DNA of 64,000 bases, taken from Pseudomonas putida. Lineage in GTDB: Bacteria > Pseudomonadota > Gammaproteobacteria > Pseudomonadales > Pseudomonadaceae. Every line of letters starts with the position of its first letter. The stretch's first letter is position 1. A program made the position numbers and the translations under genes. The notes below the pieces were generated by a model. It worked only from the letters and a program-made list of their open reading frames with translations. It had not been told where the DNA came from and searched no databases. The stretch is from assembly GCF_028682395.1 (NCBI RefSeq), contig NZ_JANHLC010000001.1, forward strand, positions 992,001-1,056,000. Direction: 5' to 3'. Positions 1 to 8,540 of this stretch are shown here, piece by piece.

Positions 1-384
1 CCCGCTTGGACGTGGCGGCTCGGGTTGCGGCGCGCCATCGTCATCCGGCTCGTCGTCATCCTCAGCCTCCAGGGAAGGCTCCAGATCAAATACCATACCC
101 TGCCCATTCTCCCGGGCGTAAATCCCCAGGATCGCGCCTACAGGCACATACAGTGAATGTGGCACGCCGCCGAAACGCCCTTCAAAACTGACGGCATCGT
201 TATCCATGTGCAGATGACGGACCGCGCTGGGCGACACGTTAAGGACAATCTGCCCGTCGTTGGCAAACCCTTGCGGTACCTGCACCGCCGGGAATTCAGC
301 ATTCACCAGCAAGTGCGGGGTGCAATCGTTATCCACAATCCACTCATAGAGCGCACGGACCAGATAAGGTCGACTGGAGTTCAT
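1..384 (-). CDS. sspB: ClpXP protease specificity-enhancing factor SspB (3' end outside window)
   Basis: The protein starts MNSSRPYLVRALYEWIVDN and continues open to the window edge, so only the first 128 codons are visible. SspB is the adaptor that tethers ssrA-tagged and other substrates to the ClpX unfoldase. The visible part covers the conserved N-terminal substrate-binding fold and then an acidic, proline-rich linker (EAEDDDEPDDDGAPQPEPPR), which in the family leads to the C-terminal ClpX-docking peptide; that peptide lies outside the window. The ATG is preceded by AAGGAG with a 6-base gap. It follows sspA on the same strand with 17 bases between them, the classic sspAB operon. The identity is clear; the missing end is only the edge of the window. 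Confidence 0.93.
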   Translation of the reverse strand, partial: MNSSRPYLVRALYEWIVDNDCTPHLLVNAEFPAVQVPQGFANDGQIVLNVSPSAVRHLHMDNDAVSFEGRFGGVPHSLYVPVGAILGIYARENGQGMVFDLEPSLEAEDDDEPDDDGAPQPEPPRPSG

Positions 385-401
385 AAGCGGCTCCTTAAGC
401 C

Positions 402-1019
402 TTAGCGCATGTCACGTTCGACACCAGACAGACTCGCCTGGAAAGCCTCACGCGCAAACTGGCGCTCCATATAATCAAGCAGCGGCTTGGCCGGCCGCGG
501 CAGTTCGATGCCCAGAATCGGCAATCGCCACAGAATTGGCAAGAGACAGCAATCGACCAGGCTCTGCTCTTCACTCAGGAAGAACGGCTTATCGGCAAAC
601 AGCGGAGAAACCCCGGTCAGACTCTCGCGCAGTTCCTTGCGCGCCTGGACCCGAGCAGGCTCTTTGGTACGAGCGTCGAGAATCAGGTCCACCAGCCCGC
701 ACCAATCACGCTGGATCCGATGGATCAGCAGACGGCTATTGGCACGCGCCACCGGATAGACCGGCAGCAGCGGCGGATGGGGGTAACGCTCATCCAGGTA
801 CTCCATCACCACCGTTGACTCCCACAACGCCAGGTCACGATCGACCAGCGTTGGCAGGCTGCCGTAAGGGTTTACCTCGATCAGCTTCGGCGGTTGACGC
901 CCCGCCTCCACGCTGATGATTTCAGCGCTAACGCCCTTCTCCGCCAGTACGATCCGCACTCGGTGGGAATAGTGGTTGGCGGGGTCGGAGTAGCAGGCCA
1001 ACCGATTGGTCGCGCCCAT
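402..1019 (-). CDS. sspA: Stringent starvation protein A
   Basis: A 205-residue glutathione-S-transferase-fold protein. It begins [20 protein letters not shown] and carries the GST thioredoxin-like N-terminal half (residues about 8-85, with [19 protein letters not shown]) and the helical C-terminal half. SspA binds RNA polymerase, has no transferase activity, and supports stationary-phase and acid-stress transcription and virulence regulators in gamma-proteobacteria. The ATG has a perfect AGGAGG ribosome site 6 bases upstream, which fixes the start. It lies between the pet operon and sspB, all on the minus strand. A GATAAT -10-like element lies about 20-25 bases upstream of the start, between it and the hairpin at 1067-1081, so it probably has its own promoter. 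Confidence 0.96.
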   Translation of the reverse strand: MGATNRLACYSDPANHYSHRVRIVLAEKGVSAEIISVEAGRQPPKLIEVNPYGSLPTLVDRDLALWESTVVMEYLDERYPHPPLLPVYPVARANSRLLIHRIQRDWCGLVDLILDARTKEPARVQARKELRESLTGVSPLFADKPFFLSEEQSLVDCCLLPILWRLPILGIELPRPAKPLLDYMERQFAREAFQASLSGVERDMR

Positions 1020-1055
1020 GGCGATCCTCCTCGCTTGTTGAAATTATCGGAAGCA

Positions 1056-1081
1056 GAAAAACGAACGCGCCCAAAGGGCGC
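1056..1081 (-). terminator. Probable intrinsic terminator after petABC
   Basis: A 6-bp GC stem (GCGCCC/GGGCGC, 1067-1081) with a 3-base loop is followed on the minus strand by GTTCGTTTTTC. It sits about 120 bases after the petC stop codon and just before the sspA promoter region. Confidence 0.55.
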
Positions 1082-1197
1082 CTCACGTAACGCCTGGACA
1101 GGCATCGGATAGAACTCATCCGACCCTCTGCCAGGAACGTTACACCTTCAGAGACACCCTAGGGCGCGTGCGTTAGACAGCAATTATTACAGCAGTA

Positions 1198-1977
1198 TCA
1201 ATGGATATCTTTCCAGTACTCGCGCTTAAGCAGATACGCGAAGACGAAGAAGAAGGCCAGGTACAGCAATACATAGGTGCCAATACGCTGATGCTCCAGC
1301 TTGACCGGGTTGGCCGAGTAAGCCAGGAAGGTCACGAGATTCTTGATCTTCTCGTCGAACTGTTCCTCGGTCAACGCGCCGCTTTTCGGCACGATGGTCA
1401 GCTGGTCGCAGGCTTCATGAGTCAGAGGCGTGCCCGTCAGCGGATCATACTGCTTCTTGCCGTTCTCGACGATCGGTACCTGTTTGCAACCCACGACCTG
1501 ACGACCTTGCAGGCCCGACAGCACGTTTGGCATACCAACGTTAGGGAAGACCTTGTTGTTCACACCCCAAGGACGGCTCGGATCTTCGTAGAACGCACGC
1601 AGGTACGAGTACAGCCAGTCGGTACCACGAACACGAGCGACCAGCGTCAGGTCCGGTGGCGCAGCACCGAACCAGGCTTTGGCGTCTGCCGGCTGCATGC
1701 CGATATTCATGTGGTCGCCAATCTTGGCACCGGTGAACACCAGGTTCTTGAGCATCAGGTCATGGGGAATACCCAGATCGTCGGCTACGCGCTCATAGCG
1801 CTGGAACTTGGCACTGTGGCAACCCATGCAATAGTTGGCAAAGGTACGCGCACCGTCCTGCATTGCAGCTTTATCGGACACATCAATATCGACGTGATCG
1901 AGCTCCACACCGTGTTCGGCAGCGAAGGACAACGAAGGCAATACAGCGAGCATCAATACTGCAAATAGCTTTTTCAT
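1198..1977 (-). CDS. petC: Ubiquinol-cytochrome c reductase, cytochrome c1 subunit
   Basis: 259 residues. This is the haem c subunit of the cytochrome bc1 complex, which passes electrons from the Rieske centre to soluble cytochrome c on the periplasmic side. It has a signal peptide of about 20 residues (MKKLFAVLMLAVLPSLSFA), a single CxxCH haem site (C50-M-G-C53-H54), and a C-terminal membrane anchor (GTYVLLYLAFFFVFAYLLKR) ending near the cytoplasm. The reading frame is open further upstream, but the signal peptide and the start-stop overlap show that the ATG at 1977 is used: it shares one base with the petB stop (TGATG), indicating translational coupling. It is the last gene of petABC. Confidence 0.97.
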   Translation of the reverse strand: MKKLFAVLMLAVLPSLSFAAEHGVELDHVDIDVSDKAAMQDGARTFANYCMGCHSAKFQRYERVADDLGIPHDLMLKNLVFTGAKIGDHMNIGMQPADAKAWFGAAPPDLTLVARVRGTDWLYSYLRAFYEDPSRPWGVNNKVFPNVGMPNVLSGLQGRQVVGCKQVPIVENGKKQYDPLTGTPLTHEACDQLTIVPKSGALTEEQFDEKIKNLVTFLAYSANPVKLEHQRIGTYVLLYLAFFFVFAYLLKREYWKDIH

Positions 1978-3188
1978 CAGCCAGTCACCCTTTCCGGAAC
2001 CGGTTTGGTCTTCTCGAGCCTGGTGTAGAAAGGCATCAGAATGAAGTAGGCGAAATACAGGAAGGTACATACCTGCGACAGCAGCGTACGCGCTGGCGTT
2101 GGCGCCAGAACACCGAGTACACCAAGGATCACGAAGGAAATGCAGAACACCCAGAGCCAGACCTTGCTCATCCAGCCCTTGTAGCGCATGGACTTGACCG
2201 GGCTACGGTCGAGCCAAGGCAGGACGAACAGCACGGCAATCGCAGCACCCATGGCGATTACACCCAGGAGCTTGTCAGGGACAGCCCGCAAAATGGCGTA
2301 GAACGGGGTGAAGTACCAGACCGGGGCAATGTGCTCAGGCGTCTTGAACGCGTTCGCCACTTCGAAGTTTGGCTTCTCGAGGAAGTAGCCACCCATCTCA
2401 GGGAAGAAGAACACGATCGAGCAGAAGATAAACAGGAACACCACCACGCCGACGATATCTTTCACGGTGTAGTAAGGGTGGAACGCGATACCGTCCAGCG
2501 GTACGCCGTTCTCGTCCTTGTGCTTCTTGATATCCACGCCATCCGGGTTGTTCGAACCCACTTCGTGCAGCGCCAGGATGTGCAGCACCACCAGACCCAG
2601 AATCACGATCGGCAGAGCGACCACGTGCAGGGCGAAGAAGCGGTTCAGGGTAATGCCGGAGATCAGGTAGTCACCACGAATCCACTGAGTCAGGTCGTCA
2701 CCGATAACCGGGATCGCACCGAACAGCGAGATGATCACCTGCGCACCCCAGTAGGACATCTGGCCCCAAGGCAGCAGATAGCCCATGAAGGCCTCGGCCA
2801 TCAGCGCCAGGTAGATCATCATGCCGAAGATCCACACCAGCTCACGCGGCTTCTGGTACGAACCGTAGAGCAAGCCACGGAACATGTGCAGATAGACCAC
2901 GATAAAGAACGCCGAGGCGCCCGTGGAGTGCAGCAGACGCAGGATCGAGCCATACTCGACGTCGCGCATGATGTATTCGACCGAAGCGAATGCCTCTTCA
3001 GCCGAAGGGTTGTAGCTCATGGTCAGCCAGACACCGGTCAGGATCTGGTTAACCAGAACGAGCAGCGCCAGGGAGCCAAAGAAGTAGAAGAAGTTGAAGT
3101 TCTTCGGGGCGTAGTACTTGCTGAGATGGTCTTCCCACATTTTGGTCGCGGGAAAGCGCGCATCAACCCAATCCATGAACTTACTCAT
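1977..3188 (-). CDS. petB: Ubiquinol-cytochrome c reductase, cytochrome b subunit
   Basis: 403 residues (MSKFMDWVDARFPATKMW...). This is the membrane core of the bc1 complex, holding both b-haems and the quinol-oxidising and quinone-reducing sites. Visible features are the first haem-ligand helix (LLHSTGASAFFIVVYLHMFR), the second (FFALHVVALPIVILGLVVLH), and several further hydrophobic helices through the C-terminal domain. A GTG one codon upstream could also start the frame, but the ATG at 3188 overlaps the petA stop in the same TGATG arrangement as petB/petC, so I prefer it. It is translationally coupled on both sides within petABC. Confidence 0.97.
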   Translation of the reverse strand: MSKFMDWVDARFPATKMWEDHLSKYYAPKNFNFFYFFGSLALLVLVNQILTGVWLTMSYNPSAEEAFASVEYIMRDVEYGSILRLLHSTGASAFFIVVYLHMFRGLLYGSYQKPRELVWIFGMMIYLALMAEAFMGYLLPWGQMSYWGAQVIISLFGAIPVIGDDLTQWIRGDYLISGITLNRFFALHVVALPIVILGLVVLHILALHEVGSNNPDGVDIKKHKDENGVPLDGIAFHPYYTVKDIVGVVVFLFIFCSIVFFFPEMGGYFLEKPNFEVANAFKTPEHIAPVWYFTPFYAILRAVPDKLLGVIAMGAAIAVLFVLPWLDRSPVKSMRYKGWMSKVWLWVFCISFVILGVLGVLAPTPARTLLSQVCTFLYFAYFILMPFYTRLEKTKPVPERVTG

Positions 3189-3781
3189 CACGCTTTCTCC
3201 TGATCGACGCCGACGACAATGATCTCGTCCGACTCATAGGAATGCGGAGGGACCGGCAGGTTCAAAGGCGCAGGCTGCGACTTGTAAACCCGGCCCGCCA
3301 GATCGTAGTGGGAACCATGGCAAGGGCAGAAATAACCACCTACCCAATCCTTGCCCAGATCCACAGGCGCCACTTCCGGACGGAAGGTCGGCGAGCAGCC
3401 CAGGTGCGTGCACAGACCAACCAGGATCAGAATCTCTGGCTTGATCGAGCGCACTTCAGGGTCGACATAAGTCGGTTGTACGGAGTTCTTGGACGTAGGA
3501 TCGGACAGTTGCCCCTCGATCTTTTTAAGATTCCCCAGAATCTCTTCAGTCCGGCGGACAATGAATACCGGCTGACCACGCCACTCAGCAATCAATTGCT
3601 GACCCGGCTCGACCTTGCTGATATTGACCTTCACCGGTGCACCTGCGGCCTTCGCCTTGGCACTGGGGAACCATGACCCCACGAACGGGACCGCCGCCCC
3701 CACCGCTCCTGCAGCACCCACCACGGACGTGGCTGCTACGAGGAAGCGACGCCGGCCTGCATTCACGCCGTCATTGCTCAT
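3188..3781 (-). CDS. petA: Ubiquinol-cytochrome c reductase, Rieske iron-sulfur subunit
   Basis: 197 residues. The 2Fe-2S subunit of the bc1 complex takes the first electron from ubiquinol at the periplasmic face. The N-terminus is a twin-arginine type signal anchor (RRRFLVAATSVVGAAGAVGA, residues 10-29). The cluster ligands are present in the two classic boxes: C124-T-H126-L-G-C129 and C152-P-C154-H155-G-S-H. It is the first gene of the petABC operon. A promoter with good spacing lies about 85 bases upstream. Confidence 0.97.
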   Translation of the reverse strand: MSNDGVNAGRRRFLVAATSVVGAAGAVGAAVPFVGSWFPSAKAKAAGAPVKVNISKVEPGQQLIAEWRGQPVFIVRRTEEILGNLKKIEGQLSDPTSKNSVQPTYVDPEVRSIKPEILILVGLCTHLGCSPTFRPEVAPVDLGKDWVGGYFCPCHGSHYDLAGRVYKSQPAPLNLPVPPHSYESDEIIVVGVDQEKA

Positions 3782-3863
3782 TCAGTCCTCTCCCATCAGC
3801 TTTGTGGCCTGTTAAATCAGGCATCTACTAAGTAAAAATCTGAACTTATAAAAATTTTGCAGA

Positions 3864-3892
3864 ATGGTAATGAAAAGCCCCTATTCTGACAA
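3864..3892 (-). promoter_or_regulatory. Candidate sigma-70 promoter of petABC
   Basis: On the minus strand a -35 TTGTCA (3887-3892) and a -10 TACCAT (3864-3869) are separated by exactly 17 bases, about 85 bases upstream of the petA ATG. This is pattern recognition only; no start site is shown. Confidence 0.5.
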
Positions 3893-3981
3893 GGTAATTA
3901 CCACCCCTGCTCAGCGCCAAGCCTTGCAGTATAGGGGGTCTGGAGATGTGGCAAGTTGTCACACCAAAAATAACCCCCCAT

Positions 3982-4021
3982 AAAAAACGCCCAACTCCGT
4001 AAGGAAGCTGGGCGTTTTTTT
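3982..4021 (-). terminator. Intrinsic terminator of rplM-rpsI
   Basis: The inverted repeat AAAAAACGCCCA...TGGGCGTTTTTT brackets a short loop 16 bases after the rpsI stop codon. The A/T tracts on both sides make it able to act in both directions. Confidence 0.9.
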
Positions 4022-4036
4022 GAACGAAGAAACGAA

Positions 4037-4429
4037 TTAACGCTTCGAGTACTGCGGACGCTTACGCGCTTTACGCAGACCGACTTTCTTACGTTCAACT
4101 TCACGAGCATCGCGAGTCACGAAGCCGGCTTTGCGCAGAGCGCCGCGCAGCGATTCGTCGTAGTCCATCAGAGCGCGAGTGATGCCGTGGCGGATTGCGC
4201 CAGCTTGACCACTTACACCGCCGCCGATGACGGTGACGTAGATGTCGAACTTCTCGACATTCTCAGTCAGTTCCAGCGGCTGACGAACTACCATGCGGGC
4301 AGTTTCGCGACCGAAGAACGTCTCCAGGGTGCGGTTGTTGATGGAGATCTTGCCAGTGCCCGGACGCAGGAAAACGCGTGCGGTTGCAGTCTTGCGACGG
4401 CCAGTGCCGTAATTTTGAGTCGCCGACAT
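4037..4429 (-). CDS. rpsI: 30S ribosomal protein S9
   Basis: 130 residues, the normal bacterial length. It contains the S9 signature region ([19 protein letters not shown]) and the highly basic C-terminal tail ending RKRPQYSKR, which in the ribosome reaches the P-site tRNA anticodon. It follows rplM with 14 bases between stop and start, the near-universal L13-S9 operon, and ends at a strong terminator. Confidence 0.98.
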   Translation of the reverse strand: MSATQNYGTGRRKTATARVFLRPGTGKISINNRTLETFFGRETARMVVRQPLELTENVEKFDIYVTVIGGGVSGQAGAIRHGITRALMDYDESLRGALRKAGFVTRDAREVERKKVGLRKARKRPQYSKR

Positions 4430-4443
4430 AATGAACTATTCCG

Positions 4444-4872
4444 TTAAATCTTCAGTTCTTGGGGCTGCTGAGCAGTATGAGGGTGAGCAGCGCCCGCATA
4501 GACTTTCAGCTTACGGTACATGTCGCGACCCAGCGGGTTCTTAGGCAGCATGCCTTTAACCGCGGTCTCGATCACGCGCTCAGGGGCTTTAGCAATCAGC
4601 TTATCGAAGCTGATCGACTTGATGCCGCCCGGGAAACCGGAGTGGGAGTAGTACATTTTGTCAGTGGTCTTAGCACCGGTAACACGGATTTGCTCAGCGT
4701 TGATAACAACGATGTAGTCACCGGTGTCAACGTGCGGAGTGTATTCCGGCTTGTGCTTGCCACGCAGACGGCTCGCGATTTCGGTGGCCAGACGACCCAG
4801 GGTCTGACCAGCAGCGTCGACGACGAACCAATCGCGCTTTACTGTTTCTGGTTTAGCAGTAAAAGTTTTCAT
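4444..4872 (-). CDS. rplM: 50S ribosomal protein L13
   Basis: 142 residues ([20 protein letters not shown]...), the standard L13 length, with the family core [27 protein letters not shown] shared in pieces along residues 26-52 and the basic [19 protein letters not shown] segment. L13 is an early-assembly protein of the large subunit. It is the first gene of rplM-rpsI, with a well-spaced promoter about 45 bases upstream of the ATG. Confidence 0.98.
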   Translation of the reverse strand: MKTFTAKPETVKRDWFVVDAAGQTLGRLATEIASRLRGKHKPEYTPHVDTGDYIVVINAEQIRVTGAKTTDKMYYSHSGFPGGIKSISFDKLIAKAPERVIETAVKGMLPKNPLGRDMYRKLKVYAGAAHPHTAQQPQELKI

Positions 4873-4914
4873 TCTTTATAGCCTCAGGGGCCGCCCTGAT
4901 AAATAAGACGGCGG

Positions 4915-4943
4915 ATCTTACTGAATAGTGCGTACTTTGACAA
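4915..4943 (-). promoter_or_regulatory. Candidate sigma-70 promoter of rplM-rpsI
   Basis: On the minus strand the -35 TTGTCA (4938-4943) and -10 TAAGAT (4915-4920) have a 17-base spacer. An overlapping alternative, TTGACC with TATTCA, lies slightly upstream. Confidence 0.55.
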
Positions 4944-5120
4944 GGTCAAAGGCAGCCGGATACAGACGCTATCGGGGGCTCGGGTCGGCGCGTCCGGTAT
5001 ACGGCAAGATTCTTCGGCAGGCGGCGCATCACTTCCACTGCAGAAAGAGCTGCGGAATTATGCAGATTGCGAAAAAAATTTCAACCTGCTTTTATCAATG
5101 TTTTGCCGAAGGAGTACCCG

Positions 5121-6161
5121 ATGGACTATCGCAAGCTGGGCCGAACCGACCTGAATGTGAGTGCGATCTGCCTGGGCACCATGACCTGGGGCGAGCAAAA
5201 CACCCAGGATGAAGCCTTCGCCCAGATCGAACGGGCCAAGCACGCTGGCATCAATTTCATCGACACCGCCGAGATGTACCCGGTGCCGCCCAAAGCCCAG
5301 ACCTATGGCACTACAGAGCGCTACATCGGCAACTGGTTCAAGGCCCGTGGCGACCGCAGCGACTGGATCCTGGCCAGCAAGATCGCCGGCCCCGGCAACA
5401 CCATCGACTACATTCGCGACCAACAGCTCAAGCATAACCGCCAGCATATCGTCCAAGCCCTGGATGCCAGCCTCAAGCGCCTGCAAACCGACTGGATCGA
5501 CCTTTACCAACTGCACTGGCCCGAGCGCAGCACCAACTTCTTCGGCCAACTGGGCTACAAGCACCAGGCCGACGAAGACTTCACCCCGCTGGAAGAAACC
5601 CTCGAAGCCCTCGACGAACAGGTCAAGGCCGGCAAGATCCGCCATATCGGCCTGTCCAACGAAACGCCTTGGGGCACCATGAAATTCCTGGCCCTGGCCG
5701 AAAGCCGCGGCTGGCCGCGGGCCGTCTCAATCCAGAACCCCTACAACCTGCTCAATCGCAGCTTTGAAGTCGGCCTGGCAGAAATCGCCCTGCGCGAGCA
5801 ATGTGGCCTCCTCGCCTATTCGCCCCTGGCATTCGGCATGCTTTCGGGCAAATACGAAGGAGGCGCGCGTCCGGCCAAGGGCCGTTTGAGCCTCTACAGC
5901 CGCTTTACACGCTACTTCAACCCGCAGTCGGAAGCCGCGTGCAGCCGCTACGTCGCCCTCGCTCGCGCGCACGGCCTGGACCCGGCACAAATGGCGCTAG
6001 CCTTCGTGACCCAGCAGCCTTTCGTGACCAGCAATATCATCGGCGCCACCAGCCTCGAACAACTGGACAGCAATCTGGCCAGCTTCGAGCTGAAACTGTC
6101 GGATGATCTGCTAGCCGGCATCGAAGCCATCCACAAAGACCACCCAAACCCCGCGCCGTAA
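5121..6161 (+). CDS. tas: NADP(H)-dependent aldo/keto reductase, Tas family
   Basis: 346 residues, the same length as the E. coli Tas protein, which this closely resembles by eye (FIDTAEMYPVPP, RYIGNWFKARGDRSDW, NETPWGTMKFL, NPYNLLNRSFEVGLAE). The aldo/keto reductase TIM barrel has D50-area Asp and Tyr (DTAEMY) and the Lys (ILASKI) of the catalytic tetrad. The barrel binds NADPH; the physiological substrate of Tas is not known. The ATG at 5121 is preceded by AAGGAG with 6 bases, whereas an upstream in-frame ATG at 5067 has no site. It is transcribed divergently from rplM with nothing else in the roughly 250-base gap except promoters. Confidence 0.9.
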   Translation: MDYRKLGRTDLNVSAICLGTMTWGEQNTQDEAFAQIERAKHAGINFIDTAEMYPVPPKAQTYGTTERYIGNWFKARGDRSDWILASKIAGPGNTIDYIRDQQLKHNRQHIVQALDASLKRLQTDWIDLYQLHWPERSTNFFGQLGYKHQADEDFTPLEETLEALDEQVKAGKIRHIGLSNETPWGTMKFLALAESRGWPRAVSIQNPYNLLNRSFEVGLAEIALREQCGLLAYSPLAFGMLSGKYEGGARPAKGRLSLYSRFTRYFNPQSEAACSRYVALARAHGLDPAQMALAFVTQQPFVTSNIIGATSLEQLDSNLASFELKLSDDLLAGIEAIHKDHPNPAP

Positions 6162-6216
6162 CGCGCCCCGTCAATACTCGGCCCGCAAAGCACCCGCGTA
6201 ACGGGCCGATCTCGCA

Positions 6217-7353
6217 CTAGAGCGAGCGGGCGATGATTTCCTTCATGATTTCGTTCGTCCCGGCATAGATGCGCTGCACCCGCGCATCGGCCCACGCCCG
6301 GGCGACCGGATACTCCCACATGAACCCGTAGCCGCCATGCAGTTGCACGCACTCGTCGAGCACCTTGCACTGCAGGTCGGTGCCCCAATACTTGGCCATG
6401 GCCGCGGTCGGCACATCGAGCTGGCCTTGCAGGTGCAGTTCCAGGCAGCGGTCGACAAACACCCGACCGATCTGGATCTCGGTGGCCATTTCCGCCAGTT
6501 TGAAACGGGTGTTCTGGAACTCGGCGATCGATTTGCCAAACGCCTTGCGATCACGGGTGTAGTCCAGCGTCCATTGCAAAGCCGCCTCGGCCGAGGCCAG
6601 ACCACCAATCGCCACCGTCAGACGCTCCTGGGGCAGTTCCTGCATCAGATAGGCGAAGCCCATACCGGCCTGTCCCAACAGGTTTTCCTTGGGCACGCGC
6701 ACATCTTGGAAGAACAACTCGGAGGTGTCCTGGGCCTTCATCCCAACCTTCTCCAGGCGCTTGCCCTTGGCGAAGCCCGGGGTATTGGCTTCCACCAGAA
6801 ACAGGCTGGTGCCCTTGGCGCCGGCCTTGGGGTCGGTCTTGGCCACAACGATCACCAGGTCGGCCAGAAAGCCGTTGGTGATAAAGGTCTTCGAGCCATT
6901 GAGCACGTACTCGTCACCCTCCAGCACCGCCGTGGTCTTGACGCCCTGCAGGTCGGAGCCGGCGCCCGGCTCGGTCATGGCAATTGCCGTGACCATCTCG
7001 CCGCTGACCAGGCGCGGCAGGTACTTGAGTTTCAACGCCTCGCTGCCGTAATGCAGGATGTAGGGAGCAACGATGTCCGAGTGCAGGGAGAAGCCGATAC
7101 CGGTCAATCCCAGGCGCCCAATCTCCTCGATCACCACCGTGCTGTAGAGAAAATCCGCCGCCATCCCACCATAGGCCTCGGGCAAATGGGAGCAAAGCAT
7201 CCCCGCCTCCCCCGCCTTGTTCCACAACTGGCGGTCGATATAGCCCTGTTTTTCCCATTGCCCATGGAAAGGCACCGCCTCCTGTTCAAGAAACCGGCGA
7301 ACACTGTCGCGAAAGAGTTCGTGCTCGGAGCTGAACAAGGTTCTGGGAATCAT
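6217..7353 (-). CDS. Acyl-CoA dehydrogenase family protein
   Basis: 378 residues. An FAD enzyme that forms the alpha-beta double bond of an acyl-CoA and passes electrons to electron-transfer flavoprotein. Visible family signatures are AIAMTEPGAGSDLQGVKTTA (residues about 121-140, FAD/substrate site), LNGSKTFITNG, the GQAGMGFAYLMQELPQERL helix, and the C-terminal QLHGGYGFMWEYPVARAW...YAGTNEIMKEI, which contains the catalytic-base region of short- and branched-chain members. Start chosen at 7353 (AGGTGA upstream) rather than the longer frame. It is divergent from the GlxA-type regulator at 7500, which may control it. The exact substrate chain cannot be read from sequence. Confidence 0.88.
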   Translation of the reverse strand: MIPRTLFSSEHELFRDSVRRFLEQEAVPFHGQWEKQGYIDRQLWNKAGEAGMLCSHLPEAYGGMAADFLYSTVVIEEIGRLGLTGIGFSLHSDIVAPYILHYGSEALKLKYLPRLVSGEMVTAIAMTEPGAGSDLQGVKTTAVLEGDEYVLNGSKTFITNGFLADLVIVVAKTDPKAGAKGTSLFLVEANTPGFAKGKRLEKVGMKAQDTSELFFQDVRVPKENLLGQAGMGFAYLMQELPQERLTVAIGGLASAEAALQWTLDYTRDRKAFGKSIAEFQNTRFKLAEMATEIQIGRVFVDRCLELHLQGQLDVPTAAMAKYWGTDLQCKVLDECVQLHGGYGFMWEYPVARAWADARVQRIYAGTNEIMKEIIARSL

Positions 7354-7499
7354 GCGCTCACCTGTAAAAGACACTGAGGCCGGAATTGGCCTCAAGAGCC
7401 TATGTCAGCGACCTGCAGCGGACCACTGGACACATCCGCCAAAAAATAAGACGATCCAGCCGCTTGATGACCACTTTCCCCTATAAGAATAAGTAAACC

Positions 7500-8495
7500 A
7501 TGCCGAACCATCGCACCACGCCTTTGCGGCGCGTCAGCATCCTGGCCATCGATCAGGTATTCGCCTCGACCCTGATGCAGGCCAAGGACTTTTTCTACCT
7601 GGCCAGCCTGCGCTACGGCAAGCAACTCGGCCAGGGCCTGACCCCGGCGTTCGAAACACGCCTCGTCAGTCCGGACGGCCAGCCCGTCGCCAGTTTCAGC
7701 AAGGTGATCCTCCCGGTTGACGGCGGGCTCGAAGACACCGACGTGATCATTCTTCCCGCCTTCTGGGACGACTTCCAATCGCTGTGCCAACGCTACCCCC
7801 AGGTCATGCCCTGGCTACAAGCCCAGCATGCCCGCGGCGCGGTGCTGTGCGGCGAAGCCACTGGCGTGTTCTGGCTGGCCGAAGCCGGCCTGCTCGACGG
7901 CAAGGAGGCGACCACCTACTGGCGTTTCTTCAGCGCCTTCAGCGAACGCTTCCCCAAGGTGCAGCTCAACCAGGACAAGCACCTGACCGACGCCGACAAC
8001 CTCTACTGCGCCGGCGGCACCACCTCGGCCTGCGACCTTTATATCTACCTGATCGAGCGTTTCTGCGGCGCCAATGTGGCCCAGGCTGTGGCCCGGGACA
8101 TCCTTTACGAAGTGCAGCGCAACTATGCGCCCGGACGCATCGGCTTTGGCGGCCAGAAGCTGCACCAGGACATGATCATCCTGCAGATCCAGCAATGGCT
8201 CGAGGACCATTTCGCCGATAAATTCCGCTTCGAGGACGTTGCCCGCGAGCATGGCATGAGCATTCGCAATTTCATGCGGCGCTTCCAGACCGCGACCGGC
8301 GACAAACCGCTGCACTACCTGCAGCGCCTGCGGATCGAAACAGCCAAGGGCCTGTTGTCAGGCAGCCGCAAGAGCATCAAGACCATCAGTTACGAGGTGG
8401 GCTATGACGATGCGAGTTTCTTTGCGCGGCTGTTCAGGCAGCACACCGAGCTGTCGCCGAACCAGTATCGGCAGCAGTTCCAGCAGGCGGCGTGA
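7500..8495 (+). CDS. GlxA-family transcriptional regulator (DJ-1/PfpI-like plus AraC HTH)
   Basis: 331 residues. The N-terminal half (about 10-190) is a DJ-1/PfpI-like domain with the nucleophile-elbow sequence GAVLCGEATGVFWLAEAGLLDG. The C-terminal hundred residues are an AraC-type double helix-turn-helix (FRFEDVAREHGMSIRNFMRR and TISYEVGYDDASFFARLFRQ). Such proteins are transcription activators that often sense small amines or carboxylates; the ligand here is unknown. The gene is divergent from the acyl-CoA dehydrogenase, separated by about 145 bases, so regulation of that gene is a reasonable inference. Convergent with zapE. Confidence 0.88.
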   Translation: MPNHRTTPLRRVSILAIDQVFASTLMQAKDFFYLASLRYGKQLGQGLTPAFETRLVSPDGQPVASFSKVILPVDGGLEDTDVIILPAFWDDFQSLCQRYPQVMPWLQAQHARGAVLCGEATGVFWLAEAGLLDGKEATTYWRFFSAFSERFPKVQLNQDKHLTDADNLYCAGGTTSACDLYIYLIERFCGANVAQAVARDILYEVQRNYAPGRIGFGGQKLHQDMIILQIQQWLEDHFADKFRFEDVAREHGMSIRNFMRRFQTATGDKPLHYLQRLRIETAKGLLSGSRKSIKTISYEVGYDDASFFARLFRQHTELSPNQYRQQFQQAA

Positions 8496-8503
8496 GAAGG
8501 GCA

Positions 8504-8533
8504 ATCGCGAGCGGCCGACAGGTCGCTCGCGAT
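8504..8533. repeat. Inverted repeat between convergent genes
   Basis: A perfect 10-bp stem (ATCGCGAGCG/CGCTCGCGAT) with a 10-base loop lies between the glxA-like gene and zapE. The GCGAGC core resembles Pseudomonas REP arms; it may also act as a bidirectional stop, but it has no T-tract. Confidence 0.6.
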
Positions 8534-8540
8534 GGAAGGA